DNA of 64,000 bases from Streptomyces sclerotialus (GTDB taxonomy: Bacteria > Actinomycetota > Actinomycetes > Streptomycetales > Streptomycetaceae): assembly GCA_000719105.1 (NCBI GenBank), contig JODX01000008.1, positions 1 to 64,000 on the forward strand, in the 5' to 3' direction. How positions within the stretch are numbered: the stretch's first letter is position 1; each line of letters opens with the position of its first letter. Shown here one piece after another: positions 1-7,770 of this stretch. The position numbers were made by a program, and so were the translations under genes. The notes beneath the pieces were generated by a model. The model saw nothing but the letters and a program-made list of their open reading frames with translations. It did no database searches and was not told the origin of the DNA.

Positions 1-411
1 TTCCAGGTTCCCGCTCTCGCGTTTCCCTTTCCGGCGGTTCCGACTCTATCAGATCCTTTCGGGCCTGATTCCCAGTCAGCGGGAGTTGCCTTCCCGGCCT
101 TGGGCCGTTCCGACGTCTCAAACCTTAGCGGACTTTCCCGGTGATTCCCAATCGCCTGGATCGGGGCCACCGAGTCCCACTTGGAATTCAAATCGGCCAC
201 GCAAGCGCGCCGAAAATGAACCCGGTAGGGAGTTCGTGCTGGTGGTTTGAATTGCCGCTGCTGCGGCGGGAGGTGCTGTCGCAGAACCGTTCCGGCTCCG
301 TGGCAACCCGGAGAACCTTACGGATCGGCGCAGGGGCTGTCAAGCATCCCCCGTGCGGCCCCGAGGCAAACCTCGTGCGGCGCACGAGCCGCAACCTGGG
401 AGGCCGTCTCG
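1..411. other. intergenic stretch, no gene supported
   Basis: No reading frame here has a convincing start, codon bias or family resemblance. The first 130 bases are pyrimidine-rich with recurring TTCC words, which suggests untranslated or flanking sequence of a gene to the left. Only the hairpin at 372-388 stands out. Confidence 0.5.
372..388 (-). terminator. hairpin downstream of the MarR gene
   Basis: CTCGTGC and GCACGAG form a 7-bp stem around GGC, 24 bases past the MarR stop codon. There is no U-tract, which is common for Streptomyces terminators. The role is inferred from position. Confidence 0.4.
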
Positions 412-960
412 TTATTCCAGGTCGTTGAGCCGGCCGCCCGCGTCCGGCTGGGCGTGCTCCACCCGGCGCAGGAGACGGGTGAGGACCTCGCCGAGGACCG
501 CGCGCTCCGCCGGCGTGAGGTCCTGGAGGAGGTCCTCCTCGAAGACCGAGGCGAGGCGCATGGCCTCCAGCCACTTCTCACGGCCCTCGGAGGTCAGCTC
601 GATGATGACGCGGACGCGGTTGGACTCGTCGCGCTCCCTGTGGACCAGTCCCTCCGCCACCATCCGGTCGATGCGGTGGGTCATGGCGGCCGGGGTCAGG
701 CCGAGCCGCTTGGCGAGGTCGCTGGGCCCCATGCGGTACGGAGCGCCGGAGAGCACGAGGGCCTTCAGGACCTCCCACTCGGCGTTGCTGATGCCGAGCT
801 CGGCGGTCTGGCGGCCGTACGCGACGTTCATCCGGCGGTTGAGGCGGGAGAGCGCCGAGACGATCTTCTCGACCTGGGGGTCGAGGCCCTGGAACTCGCG
901 CTGGTAGGCGGCGATCTGTTCTTCGAGTGTCGGTTCGCCGGCGTCGGGGATGTCGCCCAT
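412..960 (-). CDS. MarR-family transcriptional regulator
   Basis: A 182-residue protein with the winged-helix layout of MarR regulators: dimerisation helices at about 20-60, a recognition helix near 88-103 (LTPAAMTHRIDRM), then the wing with the DESNRVRVI..LTSEGR pattern at about 111-127. It is divergent from an MFS transporter with about 110 bases between them. That gap holds two TTCGAA-centred near-palindromes. By analogy with other divergent MarR/MFS pairs it probably represses the exporter and itself, with release by a small ligand. The ligand cannot be read from sequence. It resembles the gene I recall as SCO4122 in S. coelicolor. Confidence 0.9.
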   Translation of the reverse strand: MGDIPDAGEPTLEEQIAAYQREFQGLDPQVEKIVSALSRLNRRMNVAYGRQTAELGISNAEWEVLKALVLSGAPYRMGPSDLAKRLGLTPAAMTHRIDRMVAEGLVHRERDESNRVRVIIELTSEGREKWLEAMRLASVFEEDLLQDLTPAERAVLGEVLTRLLRRVEHAQPDAGGRLNDLE

Positions 961-1013
961 GGCCGCAGTATGGCACGCCCGCGCTTGGCGTTGAAGTCCT
1001 TCGGTATGTACTC

Positions 1014-1042
1014 TTTAGCTTCGAAGTTTAGTTTCGAACTCT
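1014..1042. promoter_or_regulatory. putative MarR operator, paired TTCGAA dyads
   Basis: AGCTTCGAAGT and AGTTTCGAACT are two near-palindromes with TTCGAA cores at 1020-1025 and 1033-1038, 13 bp apart, inside an AT-rich patch of the divergent intergenic region. Position and symmetry suggest the binding site of the adjacent MarR protein. This is inference. Confidence 0.55.
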
Positions 1043-1072
1043 TCAGAGATAACCCCTTCAGACCTAAGGCGG

Positions 1073-2365
1073 GTGAACGTGACCAGGGCGATGGGCGCAG
1101 CGATGCGCCGGATTCACGTGGGCAACGCGCTCAGCGCGTTCGGCCTCGGCTTCACCGTCCCGTACCTGTACGTCTATGTGGCGCAGGTGCGGGATCTCGG
1201 TGCCGTGACGGCGGGCCTGGTGCTCGCCGTCTTCGCCGTGGCCGCACTGGTGGTGCTTCCGTTCGCCGGGCGGGCCATCGTCCGGCGCGGCCCCCTGCCG
1301 GTGCTGCTCGCCGCCCTGGTGACCGCCGCCGTCGGTGCGCTGAGCCTCGGGCTCGCGGCCGGTACGACGACTGTGCTTGTCTCGGCGGCCGTGCTCGGGG
1401 CCGGACAGGCCGTGATGCAGCCGGCCCTCGCGACGATGATCGTCGACTGCTCGAGCGCGGACACGCGGTCGCGGGCCTTCGCGATGCAGTTCTTCCTGCA
1501 GAACCTCGGGCTCGGCATCGGCGGGCTCATCGGAGGCCATCTCGTCGACACCTCGCGCGCGGGGTCCTTCACGCTGTTGTTCTCGGTGGAGGCGGCGATC
1601 TTCCTGGCGCTGGCCGCGCTCATGCTGACCGTACGGCTGCCGCGGGCGCCGAAGATCGGGGACGCTCCGGCGGAGTCGGCGACGGGAGCCTGGAAGCAGC
1701 TGCTGGGCAACCGGGCCATGGTGCAGCTGTGCGTGCTGGGCTTCGTGCTGTTCTTCGCCTGCTACGGGCAGTTCGAGTCGGGGCTGAGCGCCTACGGCAC
1801 GGAGGCCGCCGGGATCTCCACGTCCACGCTGGGTACGGCGCTGGCGGCGAACACGGCGATGATCGTGGTCGCGCAGTTCGCCGTGCTGAGGTTCGTCGAG
1901 CGGCGGAAGCGGTCGCGGGTGATCGCGGCTGTGGGGCTGATCTGGGCCTTCGCCTGGGCCATCGCCGGGTACGCGGGGATGGGGCACGGCAGCCAGGCCA
2001 TGGCCACGGCCGCGTTCGTGTCGACGTACGCGCTGTTCGGGCTCGGTGAGGCCATGCTGTCGCCGACCGTGGCGCCACTGGTGGCCGACCTGGCACCCGA
2101 GGGGCTGGCCGGTCAGTACAACTCCGCCTTCGCCCTGGTGAAGCAGCTTGCGCTGGCCGTGGGTCCGGCGGTGGGCGGTCCGATGGGTGCCTCGTGGCAC
2201 GGGCCGTACATCGTGACGTTCCTGCTGATATCGCTGGGGATGACCGTGCTGGCGCTCAGACTCGGGCGGCAGCTCACCCCCGTCCAGAACCAGCCGTCGC
2301 TCGCGGGCAGCCGCGTGGTGACGCAGGGTGGCACCCCGGCGGAACCGGCGCCGTCGCACGCCTGA
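1073..2365 (+). CDS. MFS transporter, 12 TM, probable drug efflux
   Basis: A 430-residue integral membrane protein with the alternating hydrophobic profile of a 12-helix major facilitator. The start used is GTG, with AAGG a few bases upstream. An in-frame ATG at 1091 is the alternative. The first helix begins near residue 15 and helix 4-5 carries LGAGQAVMQPALATMIVD, typical of the drug:H+ antiporter branch. Substrate is unknown. The divergent MarR gene points to inducible export of a toxic compound. A short polar C-terminal tail follows the last helix. It is convergent with the methyltransferase downstream. Confidence 0.9.
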   Translation: MNVTRAMGAAMRRIHVGNALSAFGLGFTVPYLYVYVAQVRDLGAVTAGLVLAVFAVAALVVLPFAGRAIVRRGPLPVLLAALVTAAVGALSLGLAAGTTTVLVSAAVLGAGQAVMQPALATMIVDCSSADTRSRAFAMQFFLQNLGLGIGGLIGGHLVDTSRAGSFTLLFSVEAAIFLALAALMLTVRLPRAPKIGDAPAESATGAWKQLLGNRAMVQLCVLGFVLFFACYGQFESGLSAYGTEAAGISTSTLGTALAANTAMIVVAQFAVLRFVERRKRSRVIAAVGLIWAFAWAIAGYAGMGHGSQAMATAAFVSTYALFGLGEAMLSPTVAPLVADLAPEGLAGQYNSAFALVKQLALAVGPAVGGPMGASWHGPYIVTFLLISLGMTVLALRLGRQLTPVQNQPSLAGSRVVTQGGTPAEPAPSHA

Positions 2366-2410
2366 GGCGCGGTACGGAGCGGTACGAAGACGGTGCCGGT
2401 CGCCGTCCGG

Positions 2411-3223
2411 TCAGCGCGTCGCCGTCGCCAGCAGCGTGGTGAACGGGAACGTCGCCGTGCCGTCCGGGGCCTTGTGGTTGACGAGGAGATCGCACAGCGT
2501 GCGTGAGGCGCGGGCCAGTGCCTTCGGGCCGGCCTCCTGCAGCGACCGGGTCCAGGGGATCGCGGACATCTGACCCGGTACCCAGTCGTTCAGGGGCGGG
2601 GTGACGACGTTCCTGGTGACCAGGTGGACGGTGCCGTCGCGCAGGCCGGCCGCGAGGAAGGCGGCGGCCAGGCGGTCGGCGGTGCACGAGAAGGCCTGCC
2701 GGAGGGAGGCGGCCTCCTCGGGGGTGCCGTACTCCTCGATCACCCGGTACTGGGCGTCGAAGTACGGGCTGCGCTCCTTCGGTGCCCAAGCGGTGAGGGC
2801 GATCCGGCCGCCGGGGCGCAGGACGCGGGCCACCTCCTTGAGGGCCGCGTCGAGGTCGGGGAAGAACTGGGCCCCTTGCTGGCACAGGACCACGTCGAAG
2901 ACGGCCTCCTCGAAGGGGAGGGAGTCGGCGGGTGCCTGGGTGAACTCGATGTCGGGGTACATCCGGGGCGCCTTGGCGGCGGCGATCCGGAGCATGCCCT
3001 CGTTGATGTCGGCGGCACAGACATGGCCCGTGGGACCGACCCGGGCGGCCGCGGCACGTGCCACGAACCCGGTGCCGCAGGCGAGGTCGAGCACCTGGGC
3101 ACCCGGGAACAGGTCGACGGTGTCCAGCACGGCCTCTATGAACGGCGCCATGATCGGTGCGGCGAACTGCTCGTAGCGCCCGGGGGCGCTCCCCTGGAGC
3201 TGGAAGCCCGATTCGTCTGTCAT
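2411..3223 (-). CDS. class I SAM-dependent methyltransferase
   Basis: A 270-residue protein. SAM-binding motif I is VLDLACGTGF at about 44-53. The acidic residue after strand 2 is in CAADINEGML, and post-I motifs follow (FDVVLCQQGAQFFPDLDAALKEVARVLRPGG). The pattern is that of the UbiE/Coq5 and Methyltransf_11 group that acts on small molecules. The C-terminal third is less conserved and probably sets the substrate, which I cannot assign. It is monocistronic by position, ending against the convergent MFS gene and followed upstream by the phosphatase gene on the same strand. Confidence 0.85.
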   Translation of the reverse strand: MTDESGFQLQGSAPGRYEQFAAPIMAPFIEAVLDTVDLFPGAQVLDLACGTGFVARAAAARVGPTGHVCAADINEGMLRIAAAKAPRMYPDIEFTQAPADSLPFEEAVFDVVLCQQGAQFFPDLDAALKEVARVLRPGGRIALTAWAPKERSPYFDAQYRVIEEYGTPEEAASLRQAFSCTADRLAAAFLAAGLRDGTVHLVTRNVVTPPLNDWVPGQMSAIPWTRSLQEAGPKALARASRTLCDLLVNHKAPDGTATFPFTTLLATATR

Positions 3224-3317
3224 GGATCAGCTACTAGCACCGCACGGCCGAGTCGAACAGGTGCCGCGCGGACATCGGGACCGTCCGCGGGGCACTCCGG
3301 TGGCACGGCGGGGCGCG

Positions 3318-4976
3318 CTACGTGGCCCTCGGCAGCACGAACTCGCACCACACCGCCTTCCCGCCGCCCGGTGCACGCCGGCTGCCCCAGCTGGAGGCGA
3401 TGGTCGCGACGATGGCGATGCCCCGTCCCGACTCGTCGGCCGGCTCGGCGTGGCGGCGGCGCGGGAGGTGGTCGTCGCCGTCGGTGACCTCGACGATCAG
3501 CCGGCGGTCGGTGCGGCGCAGGCGCAGCCGCATCGGCGGGGTGCCGTGCTGGAGGGAGTTGGCGACCAGTTCGCTGGCGGCCAGGACGCCGAGGTCGTGC
3601 AGCTCCGGAGGGAAGCGCCAGCTCGTCAGGACGCCGGAGGCGAAGGCACGCGCGCGGGGGGCCGCTTCCACACCGCCCAGCAGTTCCAGCGCGGCGTTGC
3701 GGAAGAGCTCGCCGTCGGAGCCCGTGCGGGCCGGGTGCTGGAGGACCAGGACGGCCACGTCGTCGTCGTGGTCGGCCGTGACGCCCGCCGAGCGCACCAG
3801 CCGGTCGCAGACCACCTGGGGGGTGCCCGTGGCGCCCGCGAGCGCCCGCTGCAGGGCTTCGATGCCCTCGTCCAGGTCCGCGTCCCGGCGCTCGACCAGC
3901 CCGTCGGTGTAGAGGACGGCCGTCGAGCCGGGGCCCAGGGGTACCGAGCCCGAGGAGTGCATCCAGCCGCCGGTGCCGAGGGGCGGCCCGGTGGGCTCGT
4001 CGGTGCGCAGGACGGTGCCGTTCTCGTCGCGTACGAGGATCGGGAGGTGGCCGGCGGAGGCGTACATGAGCCGGCCCTCGTTGGGGTCGTGGACGGCGTA
4101 CACGCAGGTGGCGATCTGGTTGGCGTCGATCTCCGCGGCGAGGCCGTCCAGGAGCTGGAGCACCTCGTGCGGCGGCAGGTCGAGGCGGGCGTAGGCGCGG
4201 ACGGCGGTGCGGAGCTGGCCCATGACGGCGGCCGCGCGGACGCCGCGTCCCATCACGTCGCCGATGACGAGGGCGGTGCGGCCGCCGCCGAGGGTGATGA
4301 CGTCGTACCAGTCGCCGCCGACCGCGGCCTCCGTCCCGCCGGGGTGGTAGACGGCGGCGATGCGCAGGTCGTCCGGCTGCTCCAGCTCCTGCGGCAGCAG
4401 GGAGCGCTGGAGGGTCACCGCGGTCTCGCGCTGGCGGCGCTCGCTGGCGCGCAGCCGCTCGGCGGCCTCCGCGTGGTCGGTGACGTCGGCGGCGAAGACG
4501 AGCACCCCGCCCCCGGCCGGCTCGGCGGCCGCCGAGATGTCGACCGGCGTGCAGGTGAAGGTGTACGAACGGCCGCCCGCCGTCCTGCGGGACTTCACCG
4601 TCCGCGGCTTGCCGCTGCGCAGCACCTGGTCGAGCAATGGGAGCAGACCGAGCTCCTCCAGCTCGGGCAGTACCTCGCGCGCGGGCTCACCGACGGGTCT
4701 GGCGCCGAAGGCGGCCACATAGGCGTCGTTGACGTACGCGATGCGGTGTTCGGGGCCCTGTACGAGGGCGACGAGGGCCGGGATGCGGTCGAGGACGTCG
4801 CGGGTCGGCAGGCCGTCGACGGCGGGTGCGCACGGCACCTCGTCGGCGGGCGGCTCGGCGCGGGCCGCGGGGACGGAGCTCTCCCCCCGCCGGTCCGGCG
4901 AGACCGCCAGTTCGGCCCGCGCTGCGGCGCGGCGCTGCGTTCCGGGGAGCCGGGCGCTCCAGCGCGTGAAGTTCAC
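3318..4976 (-). CDS. PAS-PP2C (SpoIIE)-HATPase serine phosphatase
   Basis: About 552 residues from the preferred GTG at 4976 (VNFTRWSARLPG). The frame stays open to an ATG at 5066, but Streptomyces homologues I recall begin at the GTG. Order of parts: a PAS domain around residues 55-165 (AYVNDAYVAAFGARPVGE), a SpoIIE-type PP2C domain at about 200-430 with the metal-binding aspartates of GGDWYDV and GDVMGRG and the late DHDDDVAVLVL motif, then an anti-sigma-type HATPase_c domain at about 450-550 (ASELVANSLQHG; GRGIAIV). Such proteins dephosphorylate anti-anti-sigma factors, and the ATPase part may act as a sigma-antagonist kinase. Partner and signal are not encoded nearby. Confidence 0.9.
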   Translation of the reverse strand: MNFTRWSARLPGTQRRAAARAELAVSPDRRGESSVPAARAEPPADEVPCAPAVDGLPTRDVLDRIPALVALVQGPEHRIAYVNDAYVAAFGARPVGEPAREVLPELEELGLLPLLDQVLRSGKPRTVKSRRTAGGRSYTFTCTPVDISAAAEPAGGGVLVFAADVTDHAEAAERLRASERRQRETAVTLQRSLLPQELEQPDDLRIAAVYHPGGTEAAVGGDWYDVITLGGGRTALVIGDVMGRGVRAAAVMGQLRTAVRAYARLDLPPHEVLQLLDGLAAEIDANQIATCVYAVHDPNEGRLMYASAGHLPILVRDENGTVLRTDEPTGPPLGTGGWMHSSGSVPLGPGSTAVLYTDGLVERRDADLDEGIEALQRALAGATGTPQVVCDRLVRSAGVTADHDDDVAVLVLQHPARTGSDGELFRNAALELLGGVEAAPRARAFASGVLTSWRFPPELHDLGVLAASELVANSLQHGTPPMRLRLRRTDRRLIVEVTDGDDHLPRRRHAEPADESGRGIAIVATIASSWGSRRAPGGGKAVWCEFVLPRAT

Positions 4977-5107
4977 TTGGGAGATGCCTCGTGGGATTCG
5001 TAGGGGGACCGTCGGCCCGCCCGAAGTCGTGGACCAGTCTGGCAGTCTGGCCGACCGCACCGACATCCGTCAGACGCCGGCCCGGTCCGGGGAGTTCCTG
5101 GATCCGG

Positions 5108-6475
5108 TCAGGAAGACCCCTTCGGGTCCTGAGGAAACTTTCCACCGGCCGCGAGTTCGAACTCCGCACGGGGATGTTCGAGTGAACCCAGGGAGACGAT
5201 CTCCCGTTTGAAGAGGCCCGCCAGGGTCCATTCGGCGAGCACCCGGGCCTTGCGGTTGAAGGTGGGGACCCGGCTCAGGTGGTAGGCGCGGTGCATGAAC
5301 CAGGCGGGGTAGCCCCTCAGCTTGCGCCCGTAGACGTGGGCGACGCCCTTGTGCAGTCCGAGGGAGGCGACCGAGCCGACGTACTTGTGCCGGTACGGCT
5401 GCAGGGGCTCGCCGCGCAGCGAGCGGGCGATGTTGTCGCCGAGGGCTCTGGCCTGGCGCACGGCGTGCTGGGCGTTGGGCGCGCACTCCTTGCCGGGCTC
5501 CTCGGCGGTGACGTCGGGGACGGCGGCCGCGTCGCCCGCGCCCCACGCGTGCGGTACGCCGTCGACGGTCAGTTCGGGCGTGCACTTCAGCCGCCCGCGC
5601 TCGGTGAGCGGCAGGTCGGTGGCGGCCAGTACCGGGTGCGGTTTCACGCCGGCCGTCCAGACGACCGTACGGGTGCGGAAGCGGGCGCCGTCGCTGAGGA
5701 CGGTGACCCGGTCGGCGCACGATTCCAGCCGGGTCTCCAGGCGTACGTCGATGTTGCGGCGGCGCAGCTGGGTGACGGCGTAGCGGCCCATCTCCTCGCC
5801 GACCTCGGGCAGGATGCGGCCCGTGGCCTCGACGAGGATCCACTTCATGTCCTGGGGCTTGATGTTGTGGTAGTACCGCGCGGCGTAGCGGGCCATGTCC
5901 TCCAGCTCGGCGATGGCCTCCACACCGGCGTATCCGCCGCCCACGAAGACGAAGGTCAGCGCCGCGTCGCGGAGCGCGGGATCGCGGGTGGAGGAGGCGA
6001 TGTCCATCTGCTCGATGACGTGGTTGCGCAGGCCGATGGCCTCCTCGACGGCCTTGAAGCCGATGCCGTGCTCGGCGAGGCCGGGGATCGGGAGGGTGCG
6101 GGAGACGGAGCCGGGGGCGAGGACGAGTTCGTCGTACGCGCACGTCTGCTCGCCGGTGCCCTCCTCCTCGGTGGCGAGGGTGGTGAAGGTGGCGGTGCGT
6201 TCGGCGTGGTCGATGGACGTGACCTCGCCGATGAGGACCCTGCAGCCGTCCAGGACCCGGCGCAGCGGTACGACGACGTGGCGGGGCGAGATGGAGCCCG
6301 CGGCGGCCTCGGGCAGGAAGGGCTGGTACGTCATGTAGGGGTCGGGCGACACGACGACGATCTCGGTCGTGCCGCGCCTGAGCTCCTGCTTCAGTCTTCG
6401 CTGGAGGCGGAGGGCCGTGTACAGCCCGACGTAGCCGCCGCCGACGATGAGGATGCGCACGCGTTCCTTCACCAT
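5108..6475 (-). CDS. ndh: type II NADH dehydrogenase (FAD-dependent oxidoreductase)
   Basis: A 455-residue flavoprotein. The start chosen is the ATG at 6475 (MVKERVRILIVGGGYVG). The FAD-binding GGGYVG at residues 11-16 and the second NAD(P)H-binding GGGYAG at about 175 are both visible. WTAGVKPHPV and WGAGDAAAVPD are the typical flavin-contact motifs of pyridine nucleotide-disulphide oxidoreductases, and the C-terminal amphipathic stretch fits membrane attachment. The enzyme passes electrons from NADH to menaquinone without proton pumping. It is divergent from atrA, an arrangement I recall as SCO4119/SCO4118. Confidence 0.85.
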   Translation of the reverse strand: MVKERVRILIVGGGYVGLYTALRLQRRLKQELRRGTTEIVVVSPDPYMTYQPFLPEAAAGSISPRHVVVPLRRVLDGCRVLIGEVTSIDHAERTATFTTLATEEEGTGEQTCAYDELVLAPGSVSRTLPIPGLAEHGIGFKAVEEAIGLRNHVIEQMDIASSTRDPALRDAALTFVFVGGGYAGVEAIAELEDMARYAARYYHNIKPQDMKWILVEATGRILPEVGEEMGRYAVTQLRRRNIDVRLETRLESCADRVTVLSDGARFRTRTVVWTAGVKPHPVLAATDLPLTERGRLKCTPELTVDGVPHAWGAGDAAAVPDVTAEEPGKECAPNAQHAVRQARALGDNIARSLRGEPLQPYRHKYVGSVASLGLHKGVAHVYGRKLRGYPAWFMHRAYHLSRVPTFNRKARVLAEWTLAGLFKREIVSLGSLEHPRAEFELAAGGKFPQDPKGSS

Positions 6476-6852
6476 CCCATGACGCACCCGGCGCTGTCGT
6501 TTGTCCACAGGCCGGGCAATTTGTATGACCGGCCGGGGCATCCGCGCTGGGTTGTCCGAATCACCGGCGTACACGGTGGAAGCGCAGGTCAAGTGGTGTG
6601 GACACAGGCGCGCGAGGGGGCGCAATCAGGGCGTATCCGGCCCGTACTCCAATCGGGGGGCGCTCTGTGCGGAACCTGCCCCTTCTGAATTGACCCTGGC
6701 TCAACTATGTTCGTGTGGACGGGGTGTGGGGGGATGCACTCGAGGGGACCGCGAACGGCGGGCCCGCTCAGGACACCGCTCGTTCCCAACGCTCCGGCTT
6801 TCGATGGCGGGGAGAGTCTCCGGGGGGAGACGTCATTACCGGGGGAACACGT
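6476..6852. other. divergent intergenic region between ndh and atrA
   Basis: 377 bases that must hold promoters for both genes. There are GGGGG-rich stretches (for example GTGTGGGGGG near 6723) and TTGACC / TATGTT hexamers at about 6687-6708, but these two are only 10 bp apart, so I do not call them one promoter. No small gene is supported. Confidence 0.4.
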
Positions 6853-7602
6853 ATGCACATTCAGGACTCTCACTGGTCTTCCGCGTCGGCCGTCGCACCT
6901 GGCGGTCTCGGCACGGCGGGGAGCAGCGCACGCGGGGACGGAACACGGACGACCCCGCTGCGCGTGGACGCACAGCGCAACCTGGAGCACGTACTGCGCG
7001 CGGCTCGGGAGGTCTTCGGCGAGCTGGGGTACGGCGCGCCGATGGAGGACGTGGCGCGCCGCGCGCGCGTGGGCGTCGGCACGGTGTACCGGCGCTTCCC
7101 GAGCAAGGACGTCCTGGTCCGCCGGATAGCCGAGGAGGAGACCTCCCGGCTGACCGACCAGGCGCGGACCGCGCTCGGGCAGGAGGACGAACCGTGGTCG
7201 GCGCTCTCGCGCTTCCTGCGGACGTCGGTGGCCTCGGGCGCCGGGCGGCTGCTGCCGCCGCAGGTGCTGCGTGTCGGGGTCGTCGAAGAAGAGCCGGACG
7301 CGGTCGTCGACGAGGCGCGCGTACCGCAGCAGCGGTCCCGTCCGGAGGCCGAGATGCGGTCGGCGCAGGGGGACGGGTCCGCGGGTGACGACGCGGGCGC
7401 GGCGGCCCTGCTGGAGGTCGTGGGCCAGCTGGTGGAGCGGGCGCGTGCCGCGGGCGAACTGCGGGCGGACGTGAACGTGTCGGACGTCCTGCTGGTGATC
7501 GCCACGGCGGCGCCCTCACTGCCGGACGCCGCGCATCAGGCGGCCGCCTCCGCGCGGCTGCTGGACATCCTCCTGGAGGGACTGCGGTCGCGGCCGGCGT
7601 GA
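6853..7602 (+). CDS. atrA: TetR-family regulator AtrA
   Basis: 249 residues from the ATG at 6853, with GGGGG about 8 bases upstream. The TetR N-terminal helix-turn-helix spans residues 40-92 (AAREVFGELGYGAPMEDVARRARVGVGTVYRRF). The first 38 residues are a flexible extension, and MHIQDSH matches my recollection of S. coelicolor AtrA (SCO4118). AtrA activates actII-ORF4 and other antibiotic and primary-metabolism genes. The linker at about 150-185 is polar and the C-terminal helices form the ligand/dimer domain. Divergence from ndh supports the assignment. Two hairpins follow the stop. Confidence 0.85.
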   Translation: MHIQDSHWSSASAVAPGGLGTAGSSARGDGTRTTPLRVDAQRNLEHVLRAAREVFGELGYGAPMEDVARRARVGVGTVYRRFPSKDVLVRRIAEEETSRLTDQARTALGQEDEPWSALSRFLRTSVASGAGRLLPPQVLRVGVVEEEPDAVVDEARVPQQRSRPEAEMRSAQGDGSAGDDAGAAALLEVVGQLVERARAAGELRADVNVSDVLLVIATAAPSLPDAAHQAAASARLLDILLEGLRSRPA

Positions 7603-7649
7603 GCCGGTGATCGTTCCGTAGGGCCCTTGCACGTCCTTGTACGGCCCTT

Positions 7650-7697
7650 GTACGAGCCGGGGCGGGTGCCGGTCACGGCGCCCGCCCCGGCTCGTAC
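7650..7697 (+). terminator. strong hairpin after atrA
   Basis: A perfect 17-bp stem (7650-7666 with 7681-7697, starting GTACGAGCCGG) encloses a 14-base loop. It lies 48 bases past the atrA stop between convergent genes, and no U-tract follows. Confidence 0.65.
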
Positions 7698-7712
7698 GTC
7701 CGCCGAGCCCGA

Positions 7713-7738
7713 GCACATCACTCGCACGAGTGATGTGC
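7713..7738. terminator. second hairpin between convergent genes
   Basis: GCACATCACTC and GAGTGATGTGC form a perfect 11-bp stem around GCAC. It could end the minus-strand gene that stops at 7771 or back up the atrA terminator. Confidence 0.55.
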
Positions 7739-7770
7739 GTACTGCCGGCGGCCGCGGCCGCCGTACCGTC

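Noticed and set aside
247..2049. 600-codon plus-strand frame over MarR and MFS genes
   Set aside because: It crosses two genes and an intergenic operator; shadow of GC bias.
6687..6708. TTGACC and TATGTT as the atrA promoter
   Set aside because: The hexamers are only 10 bp apart, too close for a sigma70-type promoter.
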